Positions 9,952-18,219 of a stretch of DNA of 47,632 bases are shown here, piece after piece (the first letter of the stretch is position 1; each line of letters begins with the position of its first letter). Location: NCBI RefSeq assembly GCF_020627745.1, contig NZ_JAHDGE010000023.1, positions 1 to 47,632 of the forward strand, written 5' to 3'. The notes beneath the pieces were generated by a model. The model was not told where the DNA came from, made no database searches, and was given only the letters and a program-made list of their open reading frames with translations. Source of the stretch: Pseudooctadecabacter sp. (GTDB lineage: Bacteria; Pseudomonadota; Alphaproteobacteria; Rhodobacterales; Rhodobacteraceae). The translations under genes and the position numbers were made by a program.

Positions 9952-10830
9952 TTAGCCGCCCTGTGCAGCCTTGGCCACTTCGGCAGCAAAATCTTCTTTT
10001 TCGACCTCGATGCCTTCGCCGACTTCAAGACGGGCAAAGCCCGTGATCTTGGCGCCTGCATCAGCCGCCGCCTGCCCCACGGTCACGTCGGGATTGACGA
10101 CGAAGGACTGGTTCAGCAGCGTGGATTCGGCCACGAACTTCTTCATACGGCCAACGATCATTTTTTCGATCACAGCCTCGGGTTTGCCTGACTCCCGGGC
10201 AATATCCATCTGAACCTGCTTTTCCTTCTCGACCACGGCGCTGTCCATGTCGGCCTCGGACAAAGCGGCTGGGTTTACAGCGGCGATGTGCATCGCAATC
10301 TGTTTGCCCAAGGCTTCGTCGCCGCCTGTCATGGCAACCAACACGCCGATCTTGCCCATACCAGGGGCGGCCGCGTTGTGGACGTAAGTGACGACTGTTT
10401 CACCTGTCAGAGCCGCCATGCGGCGCACGGACATGTTTTCGCCGATCACGGCAACCGCGTCGGTCACGGTCTGTTCAACGGTCTTGCCGCCCATGTCGGC
10501 TGCTTTCAACCCGTTGACGTCATCCACAGACAGGGCCACATCGGCGATACCCGCAACCATCTTCTGGAAATCGGCGTTCTTGCCGACAAAATCGGTTTCG
10601 GAGTTTACTTCAACCGCGATGCCCTTGCCGTCTTTGACAGCGACAGCCACCAGACCTTCCGCCGCCGTGCGGCCGGATTTCTTTGCCGCCTTCGCCAGGC
10701 CCTTGGTGCGCAGCCAATCGACCGCCGCCTCCATGTCGCCGTCGGTTTCGGTCAGCGCCTTTTTCGCGTCCATCATGCCTGCGCCTGTGCTGTCGCGCAG
10801 TTCTTTCACCAATGCAGCTGTAATCGCCAT
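9952..10830 (-). CDS. tsf: Elongation factor Ts
   Basis: A 292-residue EF-Ts, the guanine-nucleotide exchange factor for EF-Tu. The N-terminal UBA-like domain reads [32 protein letters not shown], followed by [16 protein letters not shown]. The core contains the conserved [11 protein letters not shown] segment used in EF-Tu contact, then [21 protein letters not shown] and the C-terminal [16 protein letters not shown] region. Length matches the family. It lies 80 bases downstream of rpsB on the same strand, the near-universal rpsB-tsf pair, and is followed by a good terminator. Expression is probably driven mainly from the rpsB promoter. Confidence 0.98.
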   Translation of the reverse strand: MAITAALVKELRDSTGAGMMDAKKALTETDGDMEAAVDWLRTKGLAKAAKKSGRTAAEGLVAVAVKDGKGIAVEVNSETDFVGKNADFQKMVAGIADVALSVDDVNGLKAADMGGKTVEQTVTDAVAVIGENMSVRRMAALTGETVVTYVHNAAAPGMGKIGVLVAMTGGDEALGKQIAMHIAAVNPAALSEADMDSAVVEKEKQVQMDIARESGKPEAVIEKMIVGRMKKFVAESTLLNQSFVVNPDVTVGQAAADAGAKITGFARLEVGEGIEVEKEDFAAEVAKAAQGG

Positions 10831-10910
10831 CTTTGGTCTCCTTAACGGTAAGATTTGTCCGGACGCAAACGGTGTCGCGTCCGGGTTCAGGATTTTGACA
10901 AGTTAAACTG

Positions 10911-11789
10911 TCAGCCTTTTGCGGCTTCAACGGTCTCTTGCGTGGATTCCAGCTTGTCGAGAAGGCCGTCATCCTTGGCGGCCACATCGTCGTGGGCCGT
11001 CTCGTCAGACACTGCGCCGGTTTCGACACCGGTGGACGCAGGTGCAAGTTCTTCTTCGACCGAGGCTTCCATTTCGCCGATGTCGATGCCGGCGGCACCC
11101 ATCTGCGCGGACATGCCATCCAGCGCGGCACGGGCGGCCAGATCGGTGTAAAGCGCAATCGCGCGCGCCGCGTCATCGTTGCCGGGGATAATGTAATCCA
11201 CGCCTGCAGGGGAACAGTTGGTGTCAACGACAGCCACGACCGGAATGCCCAGCTTCTTGGCTTCGGCGATGGCCAGATCTTCCTTGTTGACGTCGATGAC
11301 GAACAGCAGATCAGGAACACCGCCCATTTCGCGGATGCCGCCCAAAGACGCCTGCAGTTTGCCCTGCTCACGTTCCATGCCAAGACGTTCTTTCTTGGTC
11401 AGGCCTTCGAAGCCACGCTCGGCTGCTTCGTCGATCGCCTTGAGGCGGTTGATCGACTGGGACACAGTCTGCCAGTTGGTCAGCGTGCCGCCCAGCCAAC
11501 GGTGGTTCATGTAGAACTGTGCGGATTTCTCAGCAGCGTCCTTGATCGGCGCCTGTGCCTGACGCTTGGTGCCAACAAACAGCACGCGGCCGCCTTTGGA
11601 GACAGTATCGCGCACAACCTGCAGGGCCTGATCCAGCATGGGAACCGTCTGTGTGAGGTCCATGATGTGGATGCCGTTGCGGGCGCCGTAGATGAATTCT
11701 TGCATTTTCGGGTTCCAGCGCTGTGTCTGGTGTCCGAAGTGAACGCCGGCCTCAAGCAGCTGGCGCATGGTAAACTCTGGAAGAGCCAT
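10911..11789 (-). CDS. rpsB: 30S ribosomal protein S2
   Basis: A 292-residue S2 protein of the small ribosomal subunit. Typical landmarks are [22 protein letters not shown] at the N-terminus, [21 protein letters not shown] and the cluster [29 protein letters not shown]. The frame is open further upstream, but the ATG at 11789 has a GGAAA/AAGG ribosome site (GAAAGGAAACG) and the standard start [12 protein letters not shown], so the longer form is rejected. The last about 60 residues are an acidic, low-complexity tail (EEELAPAST...[11 protein letters not shown]) beyond the E. coli protein, as in several alphaproteobacteria. Transcription probably starts at the promoter noted at 11926-11954. Confidence 0.97.
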   Translation of the reverse strand: MALPEFTMRQLLEAGVHFGHQTQRWNPKMQEFIYGARNGIHIMDLTQTVPMLDQALQVVRDTVSKGGRVLFVGTKRQAQAPIKDAAEKSAQFYMNHRWLGGTLTNWQTVSQSINRLKAIDEAAERGFEGLTKKERLGMEREQGKLQASLGGIREMGGVPDLLFVIDVNKEDLAIAEAKKLGIPVVAVVDTNCSPAGVDYIIPGNDDAARAIALYTDLAARAALDGMSAQMGAAGIDIGEMEASVEEELAPASTGVETGAVSDETAHDDVAAKDDGLLDKLESTQETVEAAKG

Positions 11790-11925
11790 GGTCGTTTCCT
11801 TTCCGGTTTCAGCCTCGACGGGGGTATCAGGCCCCTGCCCCACATGGGTGACACAGGCCCAACCGGTGGATGTCTTGGGATGTCTCCCCAATGCACCCGC
11901 CCCCGTCTGGGGATTTCGTGTCGCG

Positions 11926-11954
11926 CGTATAAAAGGCGGGTGTCCGATGCGCAA
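11926..11954 (-). promoter_or_regulatory. Promoter of rpsB-tsf with a leader of about 130 bases
   Basis: On the minus strand TTGCGC (11954-11949), an exact 17-base spacer and TATACG (11931-11926) form a good sigma-70-type promoter. Initiation near 11919 would give a leader of about 130 bases containing CCCC...GGGG complementary runs, a plausible place for S2 autoregulation. The -35 overlaps a hairpin (AAGCCCC/GGGGCTT) that may end the upstream diguanylate-cyclase transcript. Confidence 0.65.
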
Positions 11955-12020
11955 GCCCCCAATATGCGAGTGGGGCTTTATGACCGGCCAGCATTCACCA
12001 GCAAGCCATCCGTTGTCGCG

Positions 12021-13169
12021 TCAGGCGACCTGATGACGGAACGCATCCGCCTGATCCTTGGCCCCTTGCAGGACCTTGAGGCCTGCCAGAAAGACCACAG
12101 CATTGCGCCCTTTGGACTTGGCCTGATAGAGGGCGCGGTCCGCAGCCTCCAGCATCTTGTCGATCTCGACGGGCGACCGCATCCAGACGGCACCGACAGA
12201 AATGGACAATGGCAAGGCGTCGCAGTCCACTTCGAAGCCAGCGTTTGACACGACTTCGCGGCAGCGTTCCGCAATGGTTTCCGCCTCTTGAGCGTCAATA
12301 TTGGGCAGGATCACCGCAAATTCGTCACCGCCCAGCCGGACAAAGACATCGTCCATCCGCAAGTTGTTGGAAACCAGTTTGACCACATGCCGCAACACGT
12401 CGTCCCCAACCGAATGTCCGTAGGTGTCATTGGTCTGCTTGAACCGGTCCACGTCAAAATACAGCAGCGCCCGCCCCGCTGTTGAGGGCAGTTTGGAATT
12501 GAGCTGCGGATAGGTCAGATCAAGCCCGCGCCGGTTCAGCAGTCCGGTCAGATGATCGGTGTTGGCATTGACCATGGAGGCCTGCGCTTCGGAGATAAAG
12601 GAAAACTCGCCCGTAATCAGGTAGTGGATCAGGAGCGAGCCGAGCACGCTCGAGACGACCATATAAGGGAAAAGGTTGGTGAACAGATCAGCCCACATGG
12701 CTTGCGGCGTGGCAAAGATCGCAACGCCCTGACTGGACAAAAGGATGCCGAGGATCAGCGACTTGGCCCATTTTGCCAGGTTCAGATCCTTGATAAACAC
12801 CCGCCACAGACAGCCCATGGCAAACACTGTTGCCATGCCCACAACCGCAGGCACGACACCGGGCTGTCCGATATAGGCGCGATACAGGATGCCGACACCC
12901 AGCGTGATCGCCCCGGCAATCGGGCCCAAAAGGGCCGCCGCCGTGCCCACCAAAAGCGCCCGCATGTCAAAGATGCCCGTGTTGTTGGGCAGGATGATCG
13001 GATCGGACATGGACATGACCAGCGCAAAGGAAAAGAGCGCGCCCATCACAGCCTTGTTCCGCAAGGGCCGTCCGCCGCCGCGTTGCAACAGACTGATCAT
13101 CAGGATCAAGGCCATGATCAACGCGATCGCATCCACGAATGTCGTTGTCATTTTCATCAGGTCGGTCAT
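12021..13169 (-). CDS. Membrane diguanylate cyclase with LytS/YhcK-type 5TM sensor
   Basis: About 382 residues. The N-terminal 190 residues hold five to six membrane segments resembling the 5TMR-LYT sensor module (GIFDMRALLVGTAAALLGPIAGAITLGVGILYRAYIGQPGV). The C-terminal GGDEF domain begins DHLTGLLNRRGLD and carries the intact active site RLGGDEF at about 279-284. An inhibitory-site RxxD (RMDD) sits exactly five residues before GGDEF, so product feedback by cyclic-di-GMP is likely. No EAL domain follows, so the role is synthesis of c-di-GMP from GTP in response to a membrane signal. The frame has an in-frame GTG 16 codons upstream; the ATG at 13169 is preferred because it opens the sensor domain, but this is uncertain. 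Confidence 0.9.
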   Translation of the reverse strand: MTDLMKMTTTFVDAIALIMALILMISLLQRGGGRPLRNKAVMGALFSFALVMSMSDPIILPNNTGIFDMRALLVGTAAALLGPIAGAITLGVGILYRAYIGQPGVVPAVVGMATVFAMGCLWRVFIKDLNLAKWAKSLILGILLSSQGVAIFATPQAMWADLFTNLFPYMVVSSVLGSLLIHYLITGEFSFISEAQASMVNANTDHLTGLLNRRGLDLTYPQLNSKLPSTAGRALLYFDVDRFKQTNDTYGHSVGDDVLRHVVKLVSNNLRMDDVFVRLGGDEFAVILPNIDAQEAETIAERCREVVSNAGFEVDCDALPLSISVGAVWMRSPVEIDKMLEAADRALYQAKSKGRNAVVFLAGLKVLQGAKDQADAFRHQVA

Positions 13170-13278
13170 CGGGCTGTCCCACGGAGTTCCATGAAACAGC
13201 CCTATCCCAAAGGTCACTAATGAACCGTTACCCGGCCCCGATTACTTGCCGCCGTGGTTGTGAGAAGGTTAACGCCCC

Positions 13279-14595
13279 TCAGAGGAACACGCGCTCCACC
13301 ACCCAGTAGGCACCCACCAGTGCGATGGCGATACTGGCCGGCATGGCGACCATGTGGCGGTAGGTGTCAAACCGTTCCACCGCGCAGGACGCCGAACACA
13401 GCCCGCTGAGCGCTGCGACCATAAACAGCAGCGGCAAATAGGCCTCTACCGCGTCTGGGCCCATGGCCGAAATCGGGATCATCGCCACAGGCACGGCCAC
13501 AATCGCGATCGCCATGTAAGCCCAGGCCGCACCACGGTTCACCTTGCCGTCCTCGCTCAACCGGATGGCGCTGACCACGATGATGAAGGCCACCGCGATG
13601 CACAAAAGCTGGCCCAGTTCCACCCCGATGTTAAAGCCCAGAAGGGCCGGAATGACCGCACCGTCCGGCAGGCCATAGGCCGTCAGAACGGAGGCAAAGC
13701 CGAGCCCGTGCAACAGCCCGAAGCCGAAGATAATCGCGGGCCGCCACGGGTTCAGCCCGTCGGTAAAGATGTTCTCGACCGCGATGTAGACAATCGACGC
13801 CGCGATGATGCTTTCCACGATCCACATGTATTCATCGGGGATGTTGACAATCCCCAACGTCGCCAGCGCCAGCGTCACGGTGTGCGCGGCCGTAAACGCC
13901 GTGACCTGCCACAACAGAGGACGGATGCGTGCGGCCAGAAAGAACAGCCCCAAAACAAACAGGATGTGATCCAGACCCAAAGGCACGATGTGTTCGACAC
14001 CTACGGGGATAAAGCGGAAAAACGCCTCCCATCCGGTCATCTCGTTGCCGCCGCCCAAAAGGACCTCTTCGGTCAGGCCGCCGCCGGACAGATATCCGTC
14101 CCAGCCGCCTTCGACGCCCATCTGACGCAGAACCAGCACGCCGTACTCGGCGGGCCATTCGATCTGCATCGTCGCGGCGTCTTCCGGCAGAGGCGCGGAA
14201 AACCGAACGGTGGACTGGCGCACGACCTCTACATCGCCGACCTCGGGGACCATCACGGCGTCAAGGGTCAGTGGCGCCTCTTCTCCGTTGACCAGAACAG
14301 TGATGTCTTCGGCCATCGTGGGCCAATAGCTGCGGAACGCAGCCTCGAATGCCGCCGGATCCTGGGCGCGCAAGGCATCATATGTTTCGGCCTGGGGCGC
14401 GTTTTCGGTGTCTTCCAACCCGTCAAGATCAATTCCTGCCACAAGGCTTTCGAAATTGCCCTCAAGGCTGAAGGTCAGGCGGCCGTCGACGGCCTCCATA
14501 TCGCCGATCGTGGGCAAGACCTCATGTGCAGCCACCGATGACGCCGCCGTGATCCATACCAACGCGGCCATTGACACCAGCCATCCCAGTGTCAC
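13279..14595 (-). CDS. HupE/UreJ-family membrane protein
   Basis: About 438 residues. A signal-like hydrophobic N-terminus ends ASSVAA before HEVLP, then comes a large periplasmic domain (about 160 residues), then six or more membrane segments of the HupE/UreJ family: VGVEHIVPLGLDHILFVLGLFFLA, FTAAHTVTLALATLG and FGFGLLHGLGFAS with the conserved His-rich patches. HupE/UreJ proteins are thought to move nickel or cobalt. The start is ambiguous: ATG at 14631 overlaps the start of the divergent gene (both use one ATGCGCAT), GTG is at 14595 and ATG at 14571. I use 14595 to avoid the overlap; only the 14631 form has a positively charged signal n-region. Metal specificity is inferred from family and neighbour only. 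Confidence 0.85.
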   Translation of the reverse strand: MTLGWLVSMAALVWITAASSVAAHEVLPTIGDMEAVDGRLTFSLEGNFESLVAGIDLDGLEDTENAPQAETYDALRAQDPAAFEAAFRSYWPTMAEDITVLVNGEEAPLTLDAVMVPEVGDVEVVRQSTVRFSAPLPEDAATMQIEWPAEYGVLVLRQMGVEGGWDGYLSGGGLTEEVLLGGGNEMTGWEAFFRFIPVGVEHIVPLGLDHILFVLGLFFLAARIRPLLWQVTAFTAAHTVTLALATLGIVNIPDEYMWIVESIIAASIVYIAVENIFTDGLNPWRPAIIFGFGLLHGLGFASVLTAYGLPDGAVIPALLGFNIGVELGQLLCIAVAFIIVVSAIRLSEDGKVNRGAAWAYMAIAIVAVPVAMIPISAMGPDAVEAYLPLLFMVAALSGLCSASCAVERFDTYRHMVAMPASIAIALVGAYWVVERVFL

Positions 14596-14623
14596 CTTAG
14601 CCCCAACCCAACCGGAGTTTACA

Positions 14624-15427
14624 ATGCGCATCCTTGCCGCCCTTTTTACTATTATGTCCGCCCTGCCCGCCCAATCCCATGAATTCTGGATTGAACCGCT
14701 GGACTATCAGATTGAATCGGACACTACGGTGCAGGGTATCCTTGTCAACGGGCAAGAATTCGCAGGATCAACCGTGGCCTATCTGCCCTTGCGGTTTGAC
14801 CGTTTTACCATTTCGTCGGGCATGCGGCAGGCGGATGTGGAAAACCGGATCGGGTCGTCGCCCGCCCTGGATACAGAGCCTTTTGGCGAAGGCCTGCACG
14901 TGGTCAGCTACCAGTCGCGCATGTCGACCCTGCCCTATACCGAATGGCAGAAATTTCTGAATTTTGCCGACCACAAGGATTTTCAGGATATCGAAGCGCG
15001 CCACGACGCCCGTGGATTGCCCCGTGAAGGGTTCCGCGAAGGATACTGGAGGTTCGCCAAATCGCTGGTCGGGGTCGGGTCGTCCCTGGGGCGGGATTTC
15101 CGCACCGGGCTGGCGGTGGAATTCGTAGCGCTGGACAACCCCTACACAGCCGATCTGTCGGACGGTCTGCGCGTGCAGCTTTATGTGCTGGACGACCTGA
15201 AGGCCGACGGACAGGTGGAGCTGTTTGAAAAAGCCCCCGACGGCTCGGTTGAGATCACCTTGCACCGCACCGATGCCGACGGGATTGCGACCCTGCCGGT
15301 CAAGGCAGGACACAGCTACCTCGTGGATCACGTCTATCTGCGCGAACCCTCGGCGGATCTGGCCGAACAGGCGGATATCGTATGGGAAACCTTGTGGGCC
15401 GCGCTGACCTTTGGTGTGCCTGAATAA
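14624..15427 (+). CDS. DUF4198 family periplasmic protein
   Basis: A 267-residue exported protein with signal peptide MRILAALFTIMSALPAQS, followed by the typical DUF4198 opening HEFWIEPLDYQI. The rest is beta-rich: a central region with VGSSLGRDFRTGLAVEFVALDNPY and a C-terminal Ig-like part reading DGIATLPVKAGHSYLVDHVYLRE. DUF4198 proteins resemble periplasmic parts of cobalt/nickel uptake systems. GGAG lies 8 bases before the ATG and decides the start. It is divergent from a HupE/UreJ-like gene with essentially no gap, so the two are probably co-regulated and may act together in metal uptake, which is inference. A family-wide intergenic repeat follows the stop. Confidence 0.82.
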   Translation: MRILAALFTIMSALPAQSHEFWIEPLDYQIESDTTVQGILVNGQEFAGSTVAYLPLRFDRFTISSGMRQADVENRIGSSPALDTEPFGEGLHVVSYQSRMSTLPYTEWQKFLNFADHKDFQDIEARHDARGLPREGFREGYWRFAKSLVGVGSSLGRDFRTGLAVEFVALDNPYTADLSDGLRVQLYVLDDLKADGQVELFEKAPDGSVEITLHRTDADGIATLPVKAGHSYLVDHVYLREPSADLAEQADIVWETLWAALTFGVPE

Positions 15428-15453
15428 GTCACCTTAGGGGAGTGAGGCTGGCC

Positions 15454-15490
15454 GGCCCTCCGGGGGGAGTTTTTCAGGCCAGATGAAGAC
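15454..15490 (+). repeat. Intergenic repeat, GGCCTCCGG..GGGAGTTTT..GGCCAGATGAAGA type, copy 1
   Basis: This 37-base element starts GGCCCTCCGGGGGGAGTTTT and ends GGCCAGATGAAGAC. An inverted copy at 41971-42006 matches it closely. CTCC/GGAG can pair and is followed by a T run, so it may double as a terminator for the DUF4198 gene. Similar elements are common between genes in Rhodobacteraceae as far as I recall. Confidence 0.6.
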
Positions 15491-15501
15491 AGGGGACAGG
15501 T

Positions 15502-16176
15502 CTAGCCATTCAGGCGGCGTTCAAGATCGGCGTTGAAGGCGGCAAGGTCTTCCTTCGGGTCAAGATCGGTGACAGGGGTCAGGGTCAGTTGCACGTGGCG
15601 GCGGCCTTTTTGGCGGCCAAGAAAGCTCCAGAATTTGTCGTGTTGGGCGGGCTGGAATTGGCCCAGCCCGTCAATATGCAGCGTCATGACAGGTGTATCC
15701 GGATGCGCGGCCAGAATGTCGCGGACGCCGGACAGATGCGGCGCGATGATTTCTTCGGGCTGGCGGCGGATTTTCCCTGCGGGGAACAGCAAGACGGAAT
15801 TGCCGTTGCGCAGCACCTTGCCGATGATCTTCAGCACCTTTGTCTTGCGCGCCGCGCGCCGTTCAGCCTCCCATGATTTGGGTGACGACAATGCGATTGC
15901 ACCGGACACATACATGGGAAACCATTGGGCCTTGTTGTGGAATTCATCCCAATGGACTGTGGGCCGCACCCGCGCAGTGGAATACAGCATCGCCGCAATC
16001 AGCGGTCCGTCGTGGCGGCTGACGTGGGTGGCGAGGATCAAGGTGCCGGGTTGGGCCTGCAACAGATGTTTGCCGGACACGCTGACGTTATAGAACAGCG
16101 CGTAATAGCTGCGCACGAGAACGAAGAAAAAGTGCCGAGTCCAGCGCCCCAGCGTTTTGTCAAAGAACCGTTTCAT
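15502..16176 (-). CDS. PlsC-family acyltransferase
   Basis: A 224-residue acyltransferase of the 1-acyl-glycerol-3-phosphate acyltransferase superfamily. The catalytic HX4D motif is HVSRHD at 51-56, and the substrate-binding motif normally FPEGT appears as FPAGK at 131-135, with the glutamate replaced by alanine. A hydrophobic amphipathic N-terminus (RHFFFVLVRSYYALFYN) would place it on the inner membrane. The missing glutamate suggests an acceptor other than standard lysophosphatidate, so a specific lipid role is not assigned. It is transcribed away from psuK, with 162 bases between the two starts containing a strong palindrome. It stands alone, next to a repeat that may terminate it. Confidence 0.82.
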   Translation of the reverse strand: MKRFFDKTLGRWTRHFFFVLVRSYYALFYNVSVSGKHLLQAQPGTLILATHVSRHDGPLIAAMLYSTARVRPTVHWDEFHNKAQWFPMYVSGAIALSSPKSWEAERRAARKTKVLKIIGKVLRNGNSVLLFPAGKIRRQPEEIIAPHLSGVRDILAAHPDTPVMTLHIDGLGQFQPAQHDKFWSFLGRQKGRRHVQLTLTPVTDLDPKEDLAAFNADLERRLNG

Positions 16177-16225
16177 ATCCTACCCTTTCGTCATAACTCT
16201 GCGTCAGGTCTGCGCTGATCACAAT

Positions 16226-16242
16226 CATGAACATTGTTCATG
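16226..16242. promoter_or_regulatory. Perfect 17-base palindrome, candidate operator
   Basis: CATGAACA-T-TGTTCATG is a perfect odd-centred palindrome between the divergent acyltransferase and psuK genes, with weaker symmetry continuing outward. The form is typical of a dimeric TetR- or LacI-type operator. No regulator gene is adjacent. A possible minus-strand -35 (TTGAAC) lies about 10 bases away. Confidence 0.5.
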
Positions 16243-16338
16243 TGATTTCTTAGTTCAAGGCGAAACCATCACGGGTCAGGGAAACCCGACCTGTCGGGAC
16301 ACATTGACCTCCCTGCGCAAAACCGCCATTCGAGGGGC

Positions 16339-17229
16339 ATGAAACAGCCAGATATCCTTTGTATCGGATCGGTCCTGTGGGACATCATCGGACGGTCCAC
16401 CTTGCACATGCGCGCGGGATCGGATGTGCCGGGCCACATCACCCGCCTGCCCGGCGGTGTGGCCCTGAATATCGCCATGACGCTGGTGAATTTCGGTCTG
16501 ACGCCTGCGGTCTTGTCCGCCGTGGGGCGCGACGCGGAAGGCGATGAACTGGTGGGTGAGGTCAGCCGCATGGGCATCGTGACCGATCACCTTTACCGGT
16601 CCGATGATCTGCCCACCGACGCCTATATGGCGATCGAGGGCGCCAACGGGCTGACGGCGGCCATTGCCGATGCCCATTCGCTGGAACAGGCGGGCATGAA
16701 AATCCTGCGACCTTTGTTTGATGGCGCCCTTGGCACCGATGCGGCCCCGTGGTCCGGCCTTGTGGCGCTGGACGGGAACCTGACACGGGATCTGTTGGCC
16801 GATATCTCAAAATCGGCGCTCTTTGCGGCGTCTGATCTGCGCGTGGCCCCGGCCTCCCCCGGTAAGGCGGAGAGGTTGCTGGCGCTGGTGGGTCACCCGT
16901 CGGCCACGCTTTATGTGAACCGTGAGGAGGCAGGATTACTGTGCCAGACCACATTTGACGCCGCCCAGGACGGTGCGCGCGCTCTGGTGGCGCGCGGCGT
17001 GCACCGCGTCCTTGTCACCGACGGCGGCAACCCCGCAGCCGAGGCCACGGGCGACATCCTGCGTCTGGCCCAACCGCCCGAGGTGCTGGTGACCCGTGTC
17101 ACCGGCGCAGGCGACACCTTCATGGCCGCCCATATCGCATCCGAAGTGCAGGGCATGGCCCCGCAAGCGGCCCTTGAACGCGCGTTGAGCGCCGCCGCCA
17201 CCTATGTGTCCGGAGGAACCCCATCATGA
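16339..17229 (+). CDS. psuK: PfkB-family sugar kinase, probable pseudouridine kinase
   Basis: A 296-residue ribokinase-fold (PfkB) kinase. The N-terminal substrate site reads CIGSVLWDIIG and LPGGVALNIAMTLVNFG, and the C-terminal PfkB signature VTGAGDTFMAAH carries the catalytic base Asp in GAGDT. The ATG at 16339 opens directly on the first beta strand. The assignment to pseudouridine 5-kinase rests on context: its stop overlaps the start of psuG (ATGA at 17226-17229), the glycosidase that acts on the product pseudouridine 5'-phosphate. The two together would turn pseudouridine from RNA turnover into uracil and ribose 5-phosphate. By sequence alone another nucleoside kinase activity is possible. 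Confidence 0.88.
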   Translation: MKQPDILCIGSVLWDIIGRSTLHMRAGSDVPGHITRLPGGVALNIAMTLVNFGLTPAVLSAVGRDAEGDELVGEVSRMGIVTDHLYRSDDLPTDAYMAIEGANGLTAAIADAHSLEQAGMKILRPLFDGALGTDAAPWSGLVALDGNLTRDLLADISKSALFAASDLRVAPASPGKAERLLALVGHPSATLYVNREEAGLLCQTTFDAAQDGARALVARGVHRVLVTDGGNPAAEATGDILRLAQPPEVLVTRVTGAGDTFMAAHIASEVQGMAPQAALERALSAAATYVSGGTPS

Positions 17230-18131
17230 TCCCCCTTCAATACAGCCCCGAGGTTCGGACCGCCAAAGAGGCCGGCGCGCCATTAGTGGCGCTGGAATCC
17301 ACCATCATCACCCACGGGATGCCCTACCCCCAGAATGTGCAAACCGCCCGTCTGGTCGAGGACGATATCCGCGCCCTTGGCGCGACACCGGCGACCATCG
17401 CCGTCCTCGCTGGCACACTACACATCGGGCTGACCGAGGAGCAGTTGGACCAGTTGGGACAGGCCCGGGATGTGGCGAAACTCAGCCGTGCGGATATGGC
17501 CGCCTGCATCGCCACAGGCGGCACCGGTGCGACCACAGTGGCCGCTACCATGATCGCGGCCCGTCTGGCGGGGATTGACGTCTTTGCCACCGGCGGCATC
17601 GGCGGCGTGCACAAGGGCGCGGAAACCACTTTTGACATCTCGGCCGACCTGCACGAACTGGCCCAGACACCGGTGACTGTTGTGGCCGCAGGGGCCAAGG
17701 CCATTCTGGATCTTGAGAAAACTTACGAAGTACTGGAAACCCTCGGCGTGCCGGTCATTGCCTTTGGGCAAGACCATCTGCCTGCGTTCTGGTCCGCGAC
17801 CTCGCCGCTGACCGCACCCCTGCGGATGGACGATGCCGCCAGCATCGCACGCGCCCACCGGATGCGCGCCGCCATGGGCCTGCCTGGTGGCCAGCTGGTC
17901 GCCAACCCGATCCCCGCTGACGCGCAAATCCCGGCTGAAACGCTGGCCCCGATCATTGCGCAGGCGCTGGATGAGGCAGACGCCCAAGGGATCGCCGCGA
18001 AGGCCGTCACGCCGTTCCTGCTGGGCCGGATTTTCGAACTGACCGATGGCGCGTCCCTGACGGCCAATATTGCGCTGGTGCGCAACAATGCCCGGCTGGC
18101 TGCACAAATTGCAGGCAGTTTGACCGGCTGA
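17226..18131 (+). CDS. psuG: Pseudouridine-5'-phosphate glycosidase
   Basis: A 301-residue enzyme of the PsuG / IndA-like family (PF04227), which splits pseudouridine 5'-phosphate into uracil and ribose 5-phosphate. The conserved opening ALESTIITHGMPYPQN, the glycine-rich GGTGATTVAATM, and the centre FATGGIGGVHKGAETTFDISADL are diagnostic, as are VVAAGAKAILDLEKTYEVLETLGVPV and the C-terminal ANIALVRNNARLAAQIA. It is translationally coupled to the upstream kinase by a 4-base overlap. Length and motifs are complete. There is no uptake gene beside the pair in this window, so the substrate probably comes from internal RNA turnover or a distant importer. Confidence 0.96.
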   Translation: MIPLQYSPEVRTAKEAGAPLVALESTIITHGMPYPQNVQTARLVEDDIRALGATPATIAVLAGTLHIGLTEEQLDQLGQARDVAKLSRADMAACIATGGTGATTVAATMIAARLAGIDVFATGGIGGVHKGAETTFDISADLHELAQTPVTVVAAGAKAILDLEKTYEVLETLGVPVIAFGQDHLPAFWSATSPLTAPLRMDDAASIARAHRMRAAMGLPGGQLVANPIPADAQIPAETLAPIIAQALDEADAQGIAAKAVTPFLLGRIFELTDGASLTANIALVRNNARLAAQIAGSLTG

Positions 18132-18219
18132 GGCAACCAATGACCGCGCGGCGCATTGTGGAACATCACACCATCGCCTACATAATCCCCAACCGCATGT
18201 TTTTCAGGCCCTATTCCCC

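Noticed and set aside
12021..13217. Start of the diguanylate cyclase at the GTG 13217
   Set aside because: It adds 16 residues with no ribosome site or domain content; the ATG at 13169 is a better, though not certain, choice.
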